A stretch of 64,000 nucleotides of DNA from Streptococcus sanguinis SK49 (GCF_000212815.1 NZ_GL890985.1:401324-465323), one strand, 5' to 3'; counted from the stretch's first letter, positions 28,975 to 37,807 are shown. Translations and numbers: made by a program. Notes: generated by a model from the letters alone, not told the origin.

Positions 28975-30721
28975 GAAGCCTTCATTATTTAGCCAGATAC
29001 GGCCTTATCTCAAAGGCTTCCAGCTTCCTCTTGCTTTGGCATTTGTGGGAGCTGTCTTGTCAAACATTATCACGGTCTATGGGCCAAATAAATTAAAAGA
29101 AATTACCAACCTCATCTCTGAAGGTTTGGCTACCAGTATTGATTTGAAAGCTGTGTCTCAGATTGCCCTTTTGCTGACCGTGCTCTATGCAGTCGGAGCC
29201 CTGCTCAACTATGGTCAGTCCTTTATCATCAGTACGGTTATCCAGTATTTCTCCAAGCGGCTGCGGACGGCCATTGCAGAGAAGATAAACAAGCTGCCGT
29301 TGGGCTATTTTGACGGTCATTCTCAGGGGGATACTCTGTCGCGCGTGACCAATGACGTAGATACGGTCGGCCAATCCCTCAACCAGAGTCTGGGGAATGT
29401 TATCTCTGCCAGCTTGCTCTTGGTGGCTGTGGTCTTGACCATGTTCTTCATGAACTGGATCTTGGCCTTGGTAACCATCTTGGCTACTGTATTAGGCTTT
29501 GTCTTTGTCGGTCTCATCATGGGCAAGTCTCAGGGCTATTTCACCGCCCAGCAAAACGATCTGGCGGCTGTCAACGGTTATGTAGAGGAAATGTACTCCG
29601 GTCATAATGTCGTTACCAGCTATAATGCTATTGAGCAGTCTAAGGAGCGCTTTGCAGTTCTCAATCACAATCTCTATAACAGTATTTGGAAGTCTCAATT
29701 TATCTCTGGCATGATGATGCCGCTCATGTTCTTTACGGGGAATTTTGCCTATGTGCTGGTTATTTTGGTCGGTGCTACTCTGGCAATTAATGGCTCTATT
29801 AGCATCGGAATTATTGTCGCCTTTATGGTTTATGTGCGGACCTTCTCTCAGCCATTGTCACAGATTGCTCAAGGTATCACTGTCTTGCAGCAGGCTGGTG
29901 CAGCACTGGTTCGTGTCCTTGAATTTCTGGCTGAGCCTGAGATGGAAGACGACCAGTATAAAGAGCGGCAGCTTGCTGCTGTCAAGGGAGATGTTGCCTT
30001 TGAAGAGGTCTTCTTTGGCTATAAGCCAGACCAGACGATTATTCATGATTTCTCAGCCCAGGCCAAAGCAGGACAGAAGATAGCCATTGTCGGCCCGACT
30101 GGTGCTGGTAAGACAACCATCGTGAATCTGCTCATGAAGTTCTATGAAATTGACAAGGGTCGTATCAGCATTGATGGTATAGATATTAAGGATATGAAAC
30201 GCTCCGAGGTTCACGATGCCTTTTCAATGGTCTTGCAGGATACCTGGCTCTTTGAGGGGACGATTCGGGAGAACTTGATTTACAATCAGGAGCATGTGAC
30301 TGATGAAGCAGTTGTTGCTGCAGCGAAGGCGGTCGGTGTTCATCACTTTATTATGACTCTGCCACAGGGCTATGATACGGTGCTGGATGACACGGTCAAC
30401 TTATCGGTCGGTCAGAAGCAGCTGCTGACAATTGCTCGTGCTCTGTTGAAAGATGCGCCGCTCTTGATATTGGATGAGGCAACTTCGTCAGTCGATACGC
30501 GGACGGAGGAGCTCATTCAAAAGGCTATGGACAAACTCATGGAAGGCCGGACTTCTTTTGTCATTGCCCACCGTCTGTCTACTATCCGTAATGCGGATCT
30601 TATCTTGGTCATGCGCGATGGAAATATCATCGAGCAGGGCAACCATGATGAACTCATGAATCAGAATGGCTTCTATGCGGATCTCTATAATAGTCAGTTT
30701 GTAGAGGAAGATGCAGGTTGA
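28964..30721 (+). CDS. ABC exporter half-transporter with canonical ATP site
   Basis: A 585-residue partner of the preceding protein. Exporter membrane domain to about residue 320, then Walker A GPTGAGKTT, signature LSVGQKQL (canonical LSGGQ altered), Walker B LLILDEATSSVD with Glu intact and switch His in VIAHRLST. Together the pair can build one active ATP site (Walker motifs here, signature from the partner) and one degenerate site. It overlaps the upstream gene by 11 bases with AAGGAGG before the ATG. Confidence 0.92.
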   Translation: MENKKPSLFSQIRPYLKGFQLPLALAFVGAVLSNIITVYGPNKLKEITNLISEGLATSIDLKAVSQIALLLTVLYAVGALLNYGQSFIISTVIQYFSKRLRTAIAEKINKLPLGYFDGHSQGDTLSRVTNDVDTVGQSLNQSLGNVISASLLLVAVVLTMFFMNWILALVTILATVLGFVFVGLIMGKSQGYFTAQQNDLAAVNGYVEEMYSGHNVVTSYNAIEQSKERFAVLNHNLYNSIWKSQFISGMMMPLMFFTGNFAYVLVILVGATLAINGSISIGIIVAFMVYVRTFSQPLSQIAQGITVLQQAGAALVRVLEFLAEPEMEDDQYKERQLAAVKGDVAFEEVFFGYKPDQTIIHDFSAQAKAGQKIAIVGPTGAGKTTIVNLLMKFYEIDKGRISIDGIDIKDMKRSEVHDAFSMVLQDTWLFEGTIRENLIYNQEHVTDEAVVAAAKAVGVHHFIMTLPQGYDTVLDDTVNLSVGQKQLLTIARALLKDAPLLILDEATSSVDTRTEELIQKAMDKLMEGRTSFVIAHRLSTIRNADLILVMRDGNIIEQGNHDELMNQNGFYADLYNSQFVEEDAG

Positions 30722-30731
30722 TGCTCAAATA

Positions 30732-30769
30732 AAACATCAGGAATGTTCGTTTTCCTGATGTTTTTTTAA
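30732..30769 (+). terminator. Intrinsic terminator after the ABC operon
   Basis: AAACATCAGGAA and TTCCTGATGTTT form a 12-bp stem with a T7 run. It separates the exporter operon from the B12 operon. The following stretch to 30854 holds a weaker promoter-like TTGACT (30823-30828)/TATTAA (30845-30850) pair and nothing else I can name. Confidence 0.85.
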
Positions 30770-30854
30770 ATTTAACAGAATTGTAAAAAATGCTCAATTT
30801 TCAGTGGAGACGCTCTAGAATCTTGACTTTTTTCGCAGATGCTCTATTAAAAAC

Positions 30855-30883
30855 TTGACAGCTTTTGTCGTTTATATTAAAAT
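30855..30883 (+). promoter_or_regulatory. Promoter of the cobalamin operon
   Basis: TTGACA at 30855-30860 and TAAAAT at 30878-30883, spacer 17. Transcription should start near 30890, giving a leader of about 130 bases before cbiA. Confidence 0.75.
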
Positions 30884-30904
30884 AAATTTAATATAAGAAC
30901 TGAA

Positions 30905-30955
30905 AGCGAACACAACGGGGTGTTTGTTCTACATATAAGTGAGCAACGGTGCTAC
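30905..30955 (+). promoter_or_regulatory. Candidate ANTAR dual-hairpin antiterminator element
   Basis: Hairpin 1: 30905-30913 pairs with 30920-30928 (nine pairs, two G-U) around the six-base loop AACGGG (30914-30919). Hairpin 2: GTGAGC (30939-30944) pairs with GCTAC (30951-30955), with one bulged G, around the loop AACGGT (30945-30950). The linker is ten bases. Both loops have A at position 1 and G at position 4, the established signature for RNA bound by ANTAR-domain antiterminators such as EutV. Hairpin 2 shares its loop end and 3' arm with the terminator that follows, so the two are mutually exclusive. The protein partner is not in the window. Confidence 0.72.
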
Positions 30956-30996
30956 AAAAAAATAAAAATTCCTTATTTTTTTGTAGTACTTTTTTT
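30949..30996 (+). terminator. Leader terminator (attenuator) before cbiA
   Basis: The arm at 30949-30965 pairs with 30973-30989 over 17 bp (one G-U), loop of seven bases, followed by T7 at 30990-30996. The lower stem is GTGCTAC with GTAGTAC and the upper stem is A-T rich. It lies between the promoter and the first cob gene, so by default it would stop most transcripts. cbiA starts 24 bases later behind GGAG at 31009-31012. Confidence 0.88.
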
Positions 30997-31019
30997 ATCA
31001 GCGAATCTGGAGTAAAGCG

Positions 31020-32378
31020 ATGAAGCAATTTATGCTAGCTGGTGTTTCCAGCGGTGTCGGAAAGACCACAGTTACCCTAGGGATTTTGAAAGCTCTGGCA
31101 GACAGAGGTTATCAGGTCCAGCCTTATAAGGTAGGACCTGATTATATTGATACAGCTTATCATAGTCGGATTACCAAGCGGCCTTCACGGAATGTGGACA
31201 GCTTTATGATACCGGACGATCAGAGTCTGGCTTGGTCCTACTATAAATGGCATGGAGATGCTGATGTGGCAGTGGTCGAAGGAGTCATGGGGCTCTTTGA
31301 TGGTCTGGGAACGGACAAGGACTGTGCGTCTTCTGCTTCTGTTGCTAAGAAGTTGGGAATTCCTGTTGTCTTGATTATTGATGGGAAGGCAACATCCACC
31401 TCAGCGGCTGCTATGGTCCATGGTTTTGCGACTTTTGATCCCGATTTGGATATTGCTGGGGTCATTATCAATCGGGTGGCTTCACAGACTCACTTTGAAC
31501 TTATCAAGGGCGCCATTGAGCGTTACACGGATGTGGAAGTGCTGGGCTATCTGCCTAAGAATGCAACAGCAGAGCTGCCATCGCGCCATCTGGGTCTAAT
31601 CCCAGACATAGAAATGGATGATTTGGACCGTCGATTTGAGGAGTTGGGAGCGGCAGCGGCTAAGCATATAAATCTAGACAGGCTGCTGGAAAAGGCAGAA
31701 CTTCCCGATAAGCGGATGACAAATCCTTTTCGTATCCGCAATGACCAGCCCTTAACTTTGGCTTATGCTTTGGATGATGCTTTTCACTTTTACTACGAAG
31801 ACAATCTGGACTTTCTAAGAGAGCTCAATGTCCAGCTGGTACCTTTCAGCCCCCTGAAAGATAAGGAACTGCCAGCAGCAGATGCATATTATTTTGGCGG
31901 CGGTTTTCCAGAAGTCTACGCTCAGGAGCTGATGGCAAATGCTGACTTCCGGGCTTCGGTCAAGAAAGCTCACGAGCAGGGCCGGCCAATCTATGCAGAA
32001 TGCGGCGGCCTCATGTATCTGGGAGAGCTGCTGGAAGTAGATGGTCATATCTATGAAATGGTCGGTATTTTCGAGGGCAAGAGCCTGATGACCCCCGGCC
32101 TGAAAAGCTTTGGCTACTGCCAAGCAGAAACGCAGGTAGACAGTCTTTTTGGCCCTAAAGGTACAGCGGTCAGGGGACATGAGTTTCACCATTCAGTCTT
32201 TGAGACGGAGGAAGTTACGGTCCTCAAGCTAGAGAAGGTCAGAGACGGTCAGGTCGTAGCTGCCTGGACAGGCGGTTATCAAAAGGGCCGGACCTTTGCC
32301 AGCTACTTGCATGTTCATTTTTATCAGGACGAGCAGCTGCTGGCCAACTGGCTGAATTATATCAAAGAGGCGAACTGA
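31020..32378 (+). CDS. cbiA: Cobyrinate a,c-diamide synthase
   Basis: A 452-residue ATP- and glutamine-dependent amidotransferase that amidates the a and c side chains of cobyrinate. The N-terminal P-loop GVSSGVGKTT is at residues 8-17 with KVGPDYIDTAYH following, and a C-terminal class I glutaminase domain has its nucleophile Cys328 in YAECGGLMYLG and a conserved HEFHHS block. It is the first gene of the B12 operon, preceded by the attenuated leader. cbiB follows after one base. Confidence 0.95.
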   Translation: MKQFMLAGVSSGVGKTTVTLGILKALADRGYQVQPYKVGPDYIDTAYHSRITKRPSRNVDSFMIPDDQSLAWSYYKWHGDADVAVVEGVMGLFDGLGTDKDCASSASVAKKLGIPVVLIIDGKATSTSAAAMVHGFATFDPDLDIAGVIINRVASQTHFELIKGAIERYTDVEVLGYLPKNATAELPSRHLGLIPDIEMDDLDRRFEELGAAAAKHINLDRLLEKAELPDKRMTNPFRIRNDQPLTLAYALDDAFHFYYEDNLDFLRELNVQLVPFSPLKDKELPAADAYYFGGGFPEVYAQELMANADFRASVKKAHEQGRPIYAECGGLMYLGELLEVDGHIYEMVGIFEGKSLMTPGLKSFGYCQAETQVDSLFGPKGTAVRGHEFHHSVFETEEVTVLKLEKVRDGQVVAAWTGGYQKGRTFASYLHVHFYQDEQLLANWLNYIKEAN

Positions 32379-32379
32379 T

Positions 32380-33330
32380 ATGGCACTCATTGCAATTTTT
32401 TTGGCCGTCTTACTGGACTGGCTGATTGGCGACCCCTATAGCTGGCCTCATCCAGTCAAGTGGATGGGTTCCTATATTTATTTATGTATGCATTTGCAAG
32501 AGAAAAGGCAGTTTTCGCCCTATCTATTTGGCTTTTTCCTCTGGTTGACAACAGTTGGACTGGCGCTGGGAGTGAGCTACGGGTTGCTCTGGTTGGCTGG
32601 TCTGGTCCATCCCGTCCTCTACTGGCTCGTCTGGATCTATCTGGCCTATGCTAGTCTAGCGGCTAAGAGTCTAGCTTTTGAGGCCCAAAAGGTTTACCAT
32701 ACGCTCAAGTTTGGCACTTTGGAAGAAGCTAGAAAGCAAGTTGGTATGATTGTCGGCCGTGAAACTTCCCAGCTGACACCAGAGGAAATCAGCAAGGCGA
32801 CAATTGAGACGGTGGCTGAAAATACCAGTGACGGGGTTATCGGCCCTCTGCTCTGCCTCTTTCTGGGCGGACCCATTCTAGCTATGACATATAAGGCCAT
32901 CAATACCTTGGACTCCATGGTAGGCTATAAGACGGAAAAATACCGCAAAATCGGCTTGATATCTGCCAAGATGGATGATCTGGCCAATCTGATTCCTGCG
33001 CGTTTGACTTGGTTTTTCTTGATTCTCAGCAGTCAGATTTTACTGCTAGATTTCAAGGGGGCGTTGCGAATTGGCTGGCGGGATCGCTACCAGCATGCCA
33101 GTCCCAACAGTGCTTTTTCAGAGGCAGTTGTAGCTGGTGCTCTGGGCATTCAGCTGGGCGGACCGCATGTCTATCACGGAGAGCTGATTGAGAAGCCGAC
33201 CATTGGAGAGGCTTCCAGATTGGTTGAGGCGGATGATATTCAGACGGCGATCTCTCTGCTTTATACAAGCACCATGACAGGTTTAATCTTGTTCACTCTT
33301 TTTTATTTAGTAAAGCAAGCATATTTCTAG
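32380..33330 (+). CDS. cbiB: Adenosylcobinamide-phosphate synthase
   Basis: A 316-residue membrane protein that attaches aminopropanol phosphate to adenosylcobyric acid. The N-terminus LLDWLIGDPYSWPHPVKWMG is the family signature, with VAENTSDGVIGPLL and GGPHVYHGELIEKP further on, and four to five hydrophobic helices. Its aminopropanol phosphate substrate is normally made by CobD, for which I see no gene in the window. Confidence 0.94.
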   Translation: MALIAIFLAVLLDWLIGDPYSWPHPVKWMGSYIYLCMHLQEKRQFSPYLFGFFLWLTTVGLALGVSYGLLWLAGLVHPVLYWLVWIYLAYASLAAKSLAFEAQKVYHTLKFGTLEEARKQVGMIVGRETSQLTPEEISKATIETVAENTSDGVIGPLLCLFLGGPILAMTYKAINTLDSMVGYKTEKYRKIGLISAKMDDLANLIPARLTWFFLILSSQILLLDFKGALRIGWRDRYQHASPNSAFSEAVVAGALGIQLGGPHVYHGELIEKPTIGEASRLVEADDIQTAISLLYTSTMTGLILFTLFYLVKQAYF

Positions 33331-33339
33331 GAGTATACT

Positions 33340-34038
33340 ATGACATATATCCAAAATCCTTCCTCTATCGAGGAAAAGAGCTTTCAAATCATTCAGTCTA
33401 TGATTACTGAAAAAGACCCTGATTATGTCTTCCATTCGGAAATGGAAGAATCCATCATCAAGAGGGCAATCCATACGACGGGAGATTTTGATTATCTCTA
33501 TACCATGCGCTTTGAGCACGAAGTCCTTAAAAAAATTGAAGAGGTAATCAGAGCTAAGGGTACCATCCTACTGGACTCCAATATCTCTCTCAATGGCATT
33601 AACAAGCGCGTGCTTGACCAGCTGGGTGTGAGCTACCGCTGTTTGATTAGCGATGAAGAAGTAGTTGCGCTGGCCAAGGAAAAGCAGATTACCAGAGCTA
33701 TGGCGGCTGTTGAGATAGCAGCCAAGATTGAAGGACCTAAAGTGTTTGCCTTCGGTGGTGCTCCTACGGCTCTGTCTTATCTGATTGAGCTGGCGGAGCA
33801 GGGACTGGTAGAAGCGGATGCAGTGATTGGGGTTCCAGTCGGCTTTATCAATGTCGAAGAATCCAAAGAAGAACTGCTTCAGTCAGGTCTTCCTGCCCTT
33901 GTAAATCTCGGCAGAAAAGGCGGCAGCACGATTGTAGTAGCCATTATCAATGCCATTATCTATCAGCTGAGAGAAGTGGTGACGGACGACTATGTCCGCT
34001 ACTCTACACCATCCAGTAAAGAAGGAGGAAAGAACTAG
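33340..34038 (+). CDS. cbiC: Cobalt-precorrin-8 methylmutase (catalytic copy)
   Basis: A 232-residue enzyme that moves a methyl group from C11 to C12 to make cobyrinate. The catalytic His, His45 here, lies in KRAIHTTGDFDY. Other conserved blocks are LLDSNISLNGIN, RAMAAVEIAAK, GVPVGFI and RKGGSTI. It is the first of two adjacent cbiC-like genes; the stop codon is followed immediately by the ATG of the second. Confidence 0.95.
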   Translation: MTYIQNPSSIEEKSFQIIQSMITEKDPDYVFHSEMEESIIKRAIHTTGDFDYLYTMRFEHEVLKKIEEVIRAKGTILLDSNISLNGINKRVLDQLGVSYRCLISDEEVVALAKEKQITRAMAAVEIAAKIEGPKVFAFGGAPTALSYLIELAEQGLVEADAVIGVPVGFINVEESKEELLQSGLPALVNLGRKGGSTIVVAIINAIIYQLREVVTDDYVRYSTPSSKEGGKN

Positions 34039-34743
34039 ATGTCCTATCTAAAAGCAGCACATAAGATTGAAGAAGCTAGTTTCAGCAAGATTCAGGAAAT
34101 TATTGACCAAGAGCATCCGGATATTCATTTTTCAGATCCTTTTGAAGAGGCAGTGCTCAAACGGGTTGTCTTTACCAGTGCAGACTTTGACTACCTCTAC
34201 AATATCAAGTTTTCCAATCAGGTTATTGAGAAAATCCTCTACGTCCTCCGAAACAAGGGCACGATTTTTACGGATACAACCATGGTCTTGGGTGGTTTTA
34301 ATAAGAAATTGCTGGATGATCTAGGTGTTTCTTATCGCTGTCTGGTCAATGAGCCAGCAGTCTTTCAGGAAGCTAAGGAAAAGGGAATTACTCGCTCCAT
34401 GGCCGCTGTAGAATATGCAGCTAAAGTGGATGGTCCAAAACTTTTTGTCTTCGGGAATGCTCCAACGTCCATCTTTAAGGTTTTGGATATGGTTGAAGAG
34501 GGAAGCTTGCAGCCGGATGCAGTTGTCGGAGTTCCAGTCGGCTTTGTCGGAGCGGCAGAATCCAAGCTCAAACTGCATGAAAGTTCTGTGCCTTCTATTG
34601 CGGCACTGGGTCAAAAGGGCGGCAGTACCATCGCAGCAGCGGTCATCAATGCTATCCTCTACCAGCTCAAGCTCGACACTATGGACTATGAGCGTTACAG
34701 TGTTTCAGATAAAAAGCAGGCTCCGGAGAAAGGAGAGGGCTGA
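34039..34743 (+). CDS. CbiC paralogue lacking the catalytic histidine
   Basis: A 234-residue protein clearly homologous to the preceding CbiC over its whole length without gaps in the first 60 residues. The catalytic His45 is Phe45 here (KRVVFTSADFDY, codon TTT at 34171-34173). The fold-defining blocks RSMAAVEYAAK, GVPVGFV and QKGGSTI are kept and the frame is intact, so it is not a decayed pseudogene. Possible roles are product binding or channelling of cobyrinate, a heteromer with CbiC, or a changed reaction. Annotation as an active methylmutase would be unsafe. Confidence 0.88.
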   Translation: MSYLKAAHKIEEASFSKIQEIIDQEHPDIHFSDPFEEAVLKRVVFTSADFDYLYNIKFSNQVIEKILYVLRNKGTIFTDTTMVLGGFNKKLLDDLGVSYRCLVNEPAVFQEAKEKGITRSMAAVEYAAKVDGPKLFVFGNAPTSIFKVLDMVEEGSLQPDAVVGVPVGFVGAAESKLKLHESSVPSIAALGQKGGSTIAAAVINAILYQLKLDTMDYERYSVSDKKQAPEKGEG

Positions 34744-35870
34744 TGATGGATGAATACGCTTATGTCAATGGAAAGAAATTAAGAAAAGGTTTTACAACTG
34801 GTACTTGTGCGACGGCAGCGACTGTTGCAGCCTTGAGTATGATTCTAAATCAGGAAAGGGAAGAAAAGGTCACTGTGCATACGGCTTCAGGTGTGGAAGT
34901 GACCATGGATGTCCATAATCCTTCCTTTGGACCAGAAGAAGCGACAGCGGCCATTGAAAAAGATGGCGGTGATGATGCGGATGCGACGCATGGCCTCTTG
35001 ATTTATTCGACCGTGACTCTCCTGCCAGATCAGAAGGAAATCGAGATTGACGGTGGTCAGGGCGTTGGGCTTGTGACTGAGAAGGGGTTGGCCTGCGATG
35101 TTGGCATGGCAGCCATCAATCCAACTCCTAGACGGATGATTGAGCAGCATGTCCGTGAGATTATCGGTTCCAACTGTGGGGCGCGGGTCATCATTTCCGT
35201 TCCCGGAGGAGAAGAAACGGCCAAGCTGACCTACAATTCCAGACTAGGTATTGTCGGTGGCATTTCAATTTTGGGAACGACAGGGATTGTCAATCCAATG
35301 TCCGAGGATAGCTGGAAAGCGTCCATCACGATTGAGCTGACCATGCTCTACAATCAAGGACATCGCTCAGTCGTCTTGGTGCCGGGGAATTACGGTGAAG
35401 ACTTTGCTACTAATACTGTGGGGATTCCAGCTGGGCGCATCGTCAATATGAGTAACTTTGTAGGCCATGTCCTCAAAGAAGTCCAGCGAATCGGCTTTAC
35501 CAAGGTTTTGATGATCGGTCACATGGGCAAGTTTGTCAAAGTGGCGGCTGGGATTTTCTCTACCCACAGTAAGGACTCGGATGCCCGTATGGAAACGCTG
35601 GTGGCTAATCTAGCCCTGATGGGGGCGCCTATGGAGCTGCTGGAAAAGGTTGACAAGTGCTTGACGACCGAGGCAGCTGGAACAGCCATTAAAGAATTTT
35701 CTTATGAGGGTGTCTATCAGGTCTTGGCGGATAAGATCAAGGCTAGAAGTGAGCGTCTGCTCCGCTATCGTAAGCCAGAAGTCAGTATTGAAGTGGTCGT
35801 CTTTGGGACTGAGGAAGGCTATTTGGCCTCAACCCAGCCTTTGGAGCAGATAAAGGAGGAATGGACATGA
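34743..35870 (+). CDS. cbiD: Cobalt-precorrin-5B C1-methyltransferase
   Basis: A 375-residue protein of the CbiD family, which methylates C1 in the anaerobic pathway. The signature YVNGKKLRKGFTTGTCATAA is near the N-terminus, and FVGHVLKEVQRIGFTKVLMIGH in the C-terminal part. Its ATG overlaps the upstream stop codon; a second ATG three bases on is equally possible. CbiD has no counterpart in the oxygen-dependent pathway, so it marks this cluster as anaerobic. Confidence 0.94.
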   Translation: MMDEYAYVNGKKLRKGFTTGTCATAATVAALSMILNQEREEKVTVHTASGVEVTMDVHNPSFGPEEATAAIEKDGGDDADATHGLLIYSTVTLLPDQKEIEIDGGQGVGLVTEKGLACDVGMAAINPTPRRMIEQHVREIIGSNCGARVIISVPGGEETAKLTYNSRLGIVGGISILGTTGIVNPMSEDSWKASITIELTMLYNQGHRSVVLVPGNYGEDFATNTVGIPAGRIVNMSNFVGHVLKEVQRIGFTKVLMIGHMGKFVKVAAGIFSTHSKDSDARMETLVANLALMGAPMELLEKVDKCLTTEAAGTAIKEFSYEGVYQVLADKIKARSERLLRYRKPEVSIEVVVFGTEEGYLASTQPLEQIKEEWT

Positions 35871-36493
35871 TTTATGTTATCGGAATTGGTCCGGGAGATC
35901 CTAGCTATGGTCTTCTGAGACAGGAAGCCTACTTTGAAAAGGCTGACCGCATTTTGGGCAGTGAACGCCATCTGGAAATTTTACCACCTGCTTATCGGGA
36001 TAAGGGTTTGGTCCCTCCCAAAAAATTAGCTGCGCTGGCAGAATTGCTGGAGAGCTTTGGTGAGGATGAAGAAATTTTATATCTGGCCTCAGGCGATCCC
36101 CTGATTTACGGCTTGGGCAAATGGCTGTCAGAGAAGTTCAAGGGGCGCGTGGTTATCTCGCCAGGTATCAGCGCTATGCAGTATCTGGCCAGTAGAATTG
36201 CCTTGCCTATGAATGACGCTTATCTGACGAGCAGTCATGCTAAGGTGCCTAACTTTGACTTGATTATGAGTTTGTCAAAAGTCTTTATGGTGACCGATCA
36301 GAAAGTTGGCCCCTACGAGATTGCTCAAGAGGCTGTTAAAAGAGGCTTAGATAAGGTGCTGGTCATCGGTGAGCAGCTGAGTTATGAAGACGAGCGTATT
36401 ACCATTCTGCCTGCGAGTGAGGTAGAAGATAGAGAATATGAAATGAATGTGGTGGTGGTGTTAGATGAGGGATTCGGAATTTATCAGGGCTAA
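35867..36493 (+). CDS. cbiE: Cobalt-precorrin-7 C5-methyltransferase
   Basis: A 208-residue SAM-dependent tetrapyrrole methylase: VIGIGPGDPSYG at the N-terminus, LASGDPLIYGLGKWL and VVISPGISAMQYLA. I start it at the second ATG (35867) because AGGAGG ends seven bases before; the ATG at 35861 is only one base from that site. It overlaps cbiD at one end and cbiT at the other. In some bacteria CbiE and CbiT are one fused protein (CobL); here they are separate but coupled. Confidence 0.93.
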   Translation: MIYVIGIGPGDPSYGLLRQEAYFEKADRILGSERHLEILPPAYRDKGLVPPKKLAALAELLESFGEDEEILYLASGDPLIYGLGKWLSEKFKGRVVISPGISAMQYLASRIALPMNDAYLTSSHAKVPNFDLIMSLSKVFMVTDQKVGPYEIAQEAVKRGLDKVLVIGEQLSYEDERITILPASEVEDREYEMNVVVVLDEGFGIYQG

Positions 36494-37034
36494 AGTCCCT
36501 ATGACTAAGGAAGAAGTCAGAGCCATCAGTTTGGATAAGTTGGAGCTGCATCGAGCCAAGCGCATGCTGGATGTCGGCTCTGGAACTGGCAGTGTCACGA
36601 TTCAGGCAGCCCGAACCTATCCAGAACTGGAAGTGGTGGCAGTGGAGCGCAATGAAGATGCGGTGGCCTTGACGCAGGAGAATATCCAGCACTTTGGCTG
36701 CCACAATGTCCGCCTCCATCAAGGACTGGCTCCGATTGAGCTGGATGGCAGCTTTGATGCCATTTTTGTCGGAGGGACCGGGGGCAATATTCAGGAGATT
36801 TTCGACTGGTGTGCCCAGCTCATGGAGCCGGGCGGTCGGCTGGTCTTGAACTTTATCCTGCTGGAGAATGCTCTGGAAGCAGCTCAAATAGCGGAGCAGA
36901 TGGACTGGGAGGATTTAGAGATTGTCTCGGTTCAGGCTAGTCGCTGGACAGCTATAGGCAAGGGGCACTACTTCAAACCTCAGAATCCGACCATTATCGT
37001 TTCCTGTAAGAAAAAAGAAAGAGAGGCTAATTGA
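36465..37034 (+). CDS. cbiT: Cobalt-precorrin-6B C15-methyltransferase (decarboxylating)
   Basis: A 189-residue class I methyltransferase that methylates C15 and removes the acetate carboxyl at C12. Characteristic start [23 protein letters not shown] motif [13 protein letters not shown] near residue 40 and [10 protein letters not shown]. It overlaps cbiE by 29 bases and its stop overlaps the cbiF start. Confidence 0.94.
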   Translation: MRDSEFIRAKVPMTKEEVRAISLDKLELHRAKRMLDVGSGTGSVTIQAARTYPELEVVAVERNEDAVALTQENIQHFGCHNVRLHQGLAPIELDGSFDAIFVGGTGGNIQEIFDWCAQLMEPGGRLVLNFILLENALEAAQIAEQMDWEDLEIVSVQASRWTAIGKGHYFKPQNPTIIVSCKKKEREAN

Positions 37035-37807
37035 TGTCCAAAGTACATTTTGTTGGAGCAGGCCCAGGTGATGTCGAGCTGATTACGCTCAAAGGTTACA
37101 AGCAGCTGTCTGAGGCTGATGTGGTCATTTACGCAGGCTCCTTGGTCAATCCAGACCTGCTGAACTACTGTAAGGAAGGAGCTGAGATTCACGACAGCGC
37201 CAGTATGCACTTGATGGAAATCATCGATGTCATGGAAGCTGGAGTCAAGGCTGGTAAAGATGTGGTTCGCCTGCAGACGGGAGATTTCTCTATTTATGGC
37301 TCCATTCGAGAGCAGATCGAAGAGATGAAGAAGCGCGACATAGAGTTTGACTGTACGCCGGGCGTCAGCTCTTTTCTGGGAGCTGCTTCCAGTATCGGGG
37401 CAGAGTATACCGTACCGGAGGTTTCTCAAAGCCTCATCATCACTCGGATGGCTGGCCGGACGCCTGTGCCAGATCGGGAATCCCTAAAAAGCTATGCACA
37501 GCACCGGACCTCTATGGCCATTTTCTTGTCAGTTCAAGGGATTGAGAAGGTGGTCAGCGAGCTGATTGAGGGTGGCTATCCTCCAGAAACGCCTGTGGCT
37601 GTTATTTACAAGGCGACTTGGCCGGATGAGAAGAAGGTCTTTGGCGATTTGACAAACATTGCTGAGAAGGTCAAGGAAGCTAAGATTAGAAAGACAGCTT
37701 TGATTTTGGTCGGTGACTTTTTAGGTCAGGAATTCTACTATTCCAAGCTCTACCATGCAGATTTTCAGCATGAGTTCAGACGGGGGAAGAGTAGCCATGC
37801 CAAGTGA
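37034..37807 (+). CDS. cbiF: Cobalt-precorrin-4 C11-methyltransferase
   Basis: A 257-residue tetrapyrrole methylase: [47 protein letters not shown] and [12 protein letters not shown]. The ATG at 37034 overlaps the cbiT stop as TGATG. The last residues overlap the start of cbiG. Order in the pathway is after CbiH and before CbiG. Confidence 0.95.
   Translation: MSKVHFVGAGPGDVELITLKGYKQLSEADVVIYAGSLVNPDLLNYCKEGAEIHDSASMHLMEIIDVMEAGVKAGKDVVRLQTGDFSIYGSIREQIEEMKKRDIEFDCTPGVSSFLGAASSIGAEYTVPEVSQSLIITRMAGRTPVPDRESLKSYAQHRTSMAIFLSVQGIEKVVSELIEGGYPPETPVAVIYKATWPDEKKVFGDLTNIAEKVKEAKIRKTALILVGDFLGQEFYYSKLYHADFQHEFRRGKSSHAK

Noticed and set aside
30855..31019. AdoCbl, NiCo or T-box riboswitch in the cbiA leader
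   Set aside because: The B12 box, the NiCo core and the T-box GGGUGG-type sequence are all missing, and the leader is too short for the first and last. The two AxxGxx hexaloops explain the structure better.
36399..36887. 162-codon frame antisense to cbiE/cbiT
   Set aside because: Overlaps two well-supported genes and shows no protein family features.
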